The notes under the pieces were generated by a model that made no database searches, was not told the origin of the DNA, and saw only the letters and a list, made by a program, of their open reading frames with translations. A DNA stretch of 35,328 nt from Flavobacteriales bacterium (GTDB lineage: Bacteria > Bacteroidota > Bacteroidia > Flavobacteriales_D > Sanyastnellaceae): positions 1 to 35,328 of the forward strand of contig PKEB01000018.1 of assembly GCA_002863125.1 (NCBI GenBank). The letters are read 5' to 3'. The translations under genes were made by a program, and so were the position numbers. Each line of letters begins with the position of its first letter. Positions within the stretch are counted from its first letter, which is position 1. Shown here piece by piece: positions 31,967 through 35,328 of this stretch.

Positions 31967-34900
31967 TCAGTCGCAGGACTGAGCGAAGTTGGCCAAGAAG
32001 TCGAGCAGGTCGCTCGAGGTTACGTACCCATCACCATTCAGGTCGCCCTCGAGGTAAACACAGCTTCCATCATCGAAGAGCGCCGTTGGATCGTAATTGC
32101 ATGCACCTTCATACGTACATCCCAAATCGTCCAAGGTGTATACGCCGGTGTCTTCACACGGCTCATTTGCTTCACCTGGAGTTGGCACGGTGTAGCATCC
32201 GTTTCCGTAGTAGTCAAACGACTGCGAATACTCACCCAAAGACGGCATCAAGGTCACCATTCGGATATCTCCATTTGGATCGCCGAGAACAATGATATCT
32301 CCGCCACTGGACAAACCACTGCCGAAGCTGCCTTCTGCATCTTCATAGCCCAACCAGTAGCCACCGGCTTCAATGATAACGTCTTCGAACGTCAGGTCTG
32401 TCAACGCCGTATTATCGTCGAGCATGAAGCCTTCCAAAGAACAAGGGTAGTCGCCGTCATTGTACAATTCGATGTAGTCCTCAGGCTCTCCGCTGGTATG
32501 ACCCTCCGAGATGTAGACGTTGTCCAACGAGCACGGTTGGTATTCCGCAGAGGAGTCCAATGCATAGGCTGTCAACGTGCCAGAGATTTCATTGGATGTA
32601 ACCAAGTAAGGGATGCCGTTTGGTGAATCTTCCGCTGATACGAAGACCAGGCCTTCAGGACCAAGGTCACCTGCAGCGCCAGGATTGGCAACGAGATCAC
32701 CGTCAGGCACATTGAAGTCACGGTTGCTGAGGTAGCGCTCGTACTGCGGTGCTGATGGGTCGGTGATGTCGTATACCATAACACCGGATACCCGCTCAAG
32801 GCCAATGAAGGCATACGTGCGGCCGTTCATGGTGCCGATATCAATGCCTTCAGGCTCGGGTCCCTTGTCATCAGAACGGTTGTCGAAACTGCCGTTGGAA
32901 TCGTTGGTGCTGTTGAAATCCAATGGCAACAGCTCAGCAGTAATCTGCTCGAAATCATCACCAGAATCGTAGACCAGTTGACCATCGGTCGTGAAGATGG
33001 AGAACGAACGCGCTCCGTAAGAGTAGATCTCGTCGTAATCACCGTCGCCGTCTGTATCACCCATCGTCGTGGTTGTCTTGAGACGTCCGAGGTTTTCATC
33101 CAATTGGAGGGTCGCTGCATCAGGGAAAGCGATGGAATCCAACACCAAGTCGCGCACGCGGTCTTCTTCTGACCAGCTGTCGTAGTCACGTGCATCGCCT
33201 TCATTGGCCAATACGAGGTATTCAACACCACCCGCCTCGTATGCGTGAATAGCGTCAGGCTGGTACATGCCTTTGACGGGCCAATTCGCAATGTTGATCA
33301 TGCCGTCTTCATTCGATACATCCAAGGCGTTTTCGGGCAAGCTGTGGTCCTTGAAACCAAGTCCCCAGATGTCCTCGACACTTTGGGTAGCCATGTCAAT
33401 AACGACCATGCAGTTGTTCTCTTGGCAACTGACGTAAAGCTTCGAATCACTTGAATTGAATGCCGCGTATTCGGGCTCCAAGTCTTGTGCGATGCTGGCA
33501 CCTGGACCAAAGATTCTGACACTTTCATCCAACATATCAGCTGTGATGCTTTCGAAGCCGACATGTGTGGAAACTGGTGATTGTGGGTTGCTGACGTCTA
33601 CAAACGTGACAGAGCCAACCGGGTCAATGGTGTACGTGTCATTTGGCTGGCCTTCATTGCTTACAGCCAAGGTTGTTCCATCGTTTGAAATCGTGATGGC
33701 ATCGGGCAAGAAGCCGGCTGGGCTCGAGCTTACAAAGTTTCCGTCGACATCGTAGATAACAACATTTCCGGCAACACCAACTTCGGCCGCTTCAATCGCT
33801 ACAGCCACGTAATCACCAAAGACCACCAATCCATTTGCACTCGCGCCGTACTCTGTAGCGTCCATTGCGAAGAGGAAGGTGAGGGAGTCTGGGTTGGACA
33901 TGTCCAATGCTTGCACCGATGCTTCTGCCGCATTCACAAAGAACAACCGCTGTGTACCAGAATGGTAGTCAACGATTTCAGCTGCACCGGCATCCCAGAT
34001 CCCGGTCTGGTACGAGCCCGAGACTTCAGCTGATACATTTGACAACCAGCAGCTTCCGTCTTCGACGGTCGCGTTGGGGTTGAAGTTTTCAGCTGTAGGA
34101 TCTGTGCACCCTTCCACGTCTTCGTTTTCGTCGCAGATGCCATCGCTGTCAGCATCGTTGATGCAATTGCCATCGCAATCGGTGATGCCATCGGAATACG
34201 TGCAGCTTGAATCATCTGCCACCGCATCTGCGTTATAGTTGCATGCCAACTCGTCGGTACAACCCAGTACCCCGCAAGATGCGTTCTCCTCACCTGGGGT
34301 AGGAGTCGTATAACATCCTGCGCCATCAGCATCATAGCTCACGGACAAGTTGCCTACGGAAGGACCTGCATCAACAATGAGCATATTGCCCGCTGGGTCA
34401 GCGAGTACCACAATGTCTCCGCCGCTTGAGAGTCCGCTACCGAAGCTACCTTCTTCGTCCTCATAGCCCAACCAGTATCCACCGGCCTCTATTACTACTT
34501 CTCCAAACGTAAAGTCTTCGAGGGCGGTGTTGTCATCCAGTTGGAAGCCGGTGAGCATACACGTGGCTCCGCTGTTGTAAATCTCGATGTAATCCTCAGG
34601 ATCACCGCTCGTGTGGCTCTCGCTGACGTAGACGACTCCCAATTCACACAACGGCACTTCTGGGTCTTCATTTTCATCGCAGATGCCGTCGTTGTCAGCA
34701 TCGTTAATGCAATTCCCATCGCAATCGGTGATGCCATCAGCGTACGTGCAGCTTGAATCGTCAGTATCTGCCTCAGCGTTGTAGTTACAGGCCAGTTCGT
34801 CAGTGCAGCCGAGTGTTCCGCACGAAGCATTGGCCTCGCCTGGGGTTGGTACAGTGTAGCACCCAACGCCCTCTGCGTCATAACTCACGGACAAATCACC

Positions 34901-35328
34901 TACGGAAGGACCTGCATCAACAATGAGCATGTTGCCCGCTGGATCAGCGAGTACCACAATGTCTCCACCGCTTGAAAGTCCGCTACCGAAGCTGTCCTCA
35001 TCGTCTTCATAACCCAACCAGTAGCCTCCGGCCTCGATTACGACTTCTCCAAACGTAAAGTCTTCGAGGGCGGTGTTGTCATCCAGTTGGAAGCCGGTGA
35101 GCATGCACGTGGCTCCGCTATTGTAAATCTCGATGTAATCTTCAGGATCACCGCTCGTGTGGCTCTCGCTGACGTAGACGACTCCCAATTCACACAGCGG
35201 CATTTCTGGCGCTTCACATGAACCGCTGTACATGTGGGCTCCGAGGTGACTGAAGTCATCGGCTGCGTAGATGTCCCACTCACAAACCCCTGCTGCGAGG
35301 CTGCCTGCAGTGAACACGGTAGTACCGT
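31967..35328 (-). CDS. Secreted lamin-tail/choice-of-anchor I protein (N-terminus outside window)
   Basis: At least 1119 residues are visible; the frame is open to the window end, so the true start and signal peptide are missing. In order (counting from the GTG at 35317): lamin-tail domain 1 (about 40-165), a calcium-like linker (GCTDELACNYN, DCDGNCINDADNDGICD), lamin-tail domain 2 and the same linker again, a ~520-residue choice-of-anchor I beta-propeller-like region (about 430-950; SVTFVDVSNPQSP, LANEGDARDYD, GPEPEGIDI), lamin-tail domain 3, and a last ~25 residues DLNGDGYVTSSDLLDFLANF, dockerin-like. No T9SS type-A or gliding-type tail is seen; the DLNGDG end may take that place. Probably a surface or released binding protein, function unknown. 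Confidence 0.85.
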   Translation of the reverse strand, partial: GTTVFTAGSLAAGVCEWDIYAADDFSHLGAHMYSGSCEAPEMPLCELGVVYVSESHTSGDPEDYIEIYNSGATCMLTGFQLDDNTALEDFTFGEVVIEAGGYWLGYEDDEDSFGSGLSSGGDIVVLADPAGNMLIVDAGPSVGDLSVSYDAEGVGCYTVPTPGEANASCGTLGCTDELACNYNAEADTDDSSCTYADGITDCDGNCINDADNDGICDENEDPEVPLCELGVVYVSESHTSGDPEDYIEIYNSGATCMLTGFQLDDNTALEDFTFGEVVIEAGGYWLGYEDEEGSFGSGLSSGGDIVVLADPAGNMLIVDAGPSVGNLSVSYDADGAGCYTTPTPGEENASCGVLGCTDELACNYNADAVADDSSCTYSDGITDCDGNCINDADSDGICDENEDVEGCTDPTAENFNPNATVEDGSCWLSNVSAEVSGSYQTGIWDAGAAEIVDYHSGTQRLFFVNAAEASVQALDMSNPDSLTFLFAMDATEYGASANGLVVFGDYVAVAIEAAEVGVAGNVVIYDVDGNFVSSSPAGFLPDAITISNDGTTLAVSNEGQPNDTYTIDPVGSVTFVDVSNPQSPVSTHVGFESITADMLDESVRIFGPGASIAQDLEPEYAAFNSSDSKLYVSCQENNCMVVIDMATQSVEDIWGLGFKDHSLPENALDVSNEDGMINIANWPVKGMYQPDAIHAYEAGGVEYLVLANEGDARDYDSWSEEDRVRDLVLDSIAFPDAATLQLDENLGRLKTTTTMGDTDGDGDYDEIYSYGARSFSIFTTDGQLVYDSGDDFEQITAELLPLDFNSTNDSNGSFDNRSDDKGPEPEGIDIGTMNGRTYAFIGLERVSGVMVYDITDPSAPQYERYLSNRDFNVPDGDLVANPGAAGDLGPEGLVFVSAEDSPNGIPYLVTSNEISGTLTAYALDSSAEYQPCSLDNVYISEGHTSGEPEDYIELYNDGDYPCSLEGFMLDDNTALTDLTFEDVIIEAGGYWLGYEDAEGSFGSGLSSGGDIIVLGDPNGDIRMVTLMPSLGEYSQSFDYYGNGCYTVPTPGEANEPCEDTGVYTLDDLGCTYEGACNYDPTALFDDGSCVYLEGDLNGDGYVTSSDLLDFLANFAQSCD
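34109..35200 (-). repeat. Two tandem 546-bp in-frame repeats (lamin tail plus linker)
   Basis: Units 34655-35200 and 34109-34654 each encode 182 residues starting PLCELGVVYVSES and ending in the DGICDENED linker. They differ at only about 15 residues, so the duplication is recent. A third, more divergent lamin-tail copy without the full linker lies at about 32153-32539. Confidence 0.88.

Noticed and set aside
34109-35200. 546-bp repeats as an insertion sequence or mobile element
   Set aside because: No transposase, no terminal inverted repeats; units are in-frame protein domains.

Overview
The window looks like chromosomal DNA of a marine Bacteroidota member, most likely Flavobacteriales of the Schleiferiaceae/Cryomorphaceae kind (inference). 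The signs are promoters of the Bacteroidota form (TTG, about 20 nt, TAnnTTTG), a type IX secretion (T9SS) sorting tail on a cytochrome, a gliding-motility-type C-terminal domain on a huge PKD protein, a lamin-tail/choice-of-anchor protein with GCTD...ACNYN linkers, a proofreading domain fused to DnaE, and an S16 protein with a long acidic tail. Most of the window is GC-rich. The first ~510 bases are clearly AT-rich (about 39% GC by hand count).

Layout. 1-640: start of a biotin carboxylase (minus, cut by the window edge) and an SRP RNA gene. 707-2840: a polyprenyl-phosphate-type glycosyltransferase converging on mnmA. 2967-8862: an ECF sigma factor, a one-pass membrane protein with PKD and gliding-type C-terminal domains (putative anti-sigma), and a 1280-aa secreted CUB/PKD/P-domain protein, closed by a bidirectional terminator. 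8931-16014 (minus): a six-gene run of TPR membrane protein, ribH, GT22-like mannosyltransferase, M1 peptidase, bioY and M1 lipoprotein peptidase. 16077-19639 (plus): recF, a DUF721/DciA-like gene and a five-haem T9SS cytochrome. 19641-22792 (minus): phoH-like PIN-ATPase, rimM and rpsP with a 45-bp repeat array. 22970-25636 (plus): four genes joined by ATGA overlaps (RibD/DHFR-like reductase, CYTH triphosphatase-like protein, FolB-cupin fusion, SDR). 25718-31546 (plus): dnaE with fused exonuclease, trxA and a DUF58 gene. 31755-31828: tRNA-Asp. 31967-35328 (minus): a repeat-rich secreted choice-of-anchor I/lamin-tail protein cut by the window end.

The best candidates for something undescribed are two. 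The four-gene coupled cluster at 22970-25636 has enzyme folds that fit a pterin side pathway: triphosphate removal, aldolase/epimerase, two reductases and a cupin. The sigma/membrane-PKD/secreted-PKD cluster at 2967-8862 could be a surface-sensing circuit. Both functions are inferred from fold and context only. The AT-rich left edge may be transferred DNA or an assembly join and should be tested before anyone interprets that gene neighbourhood.
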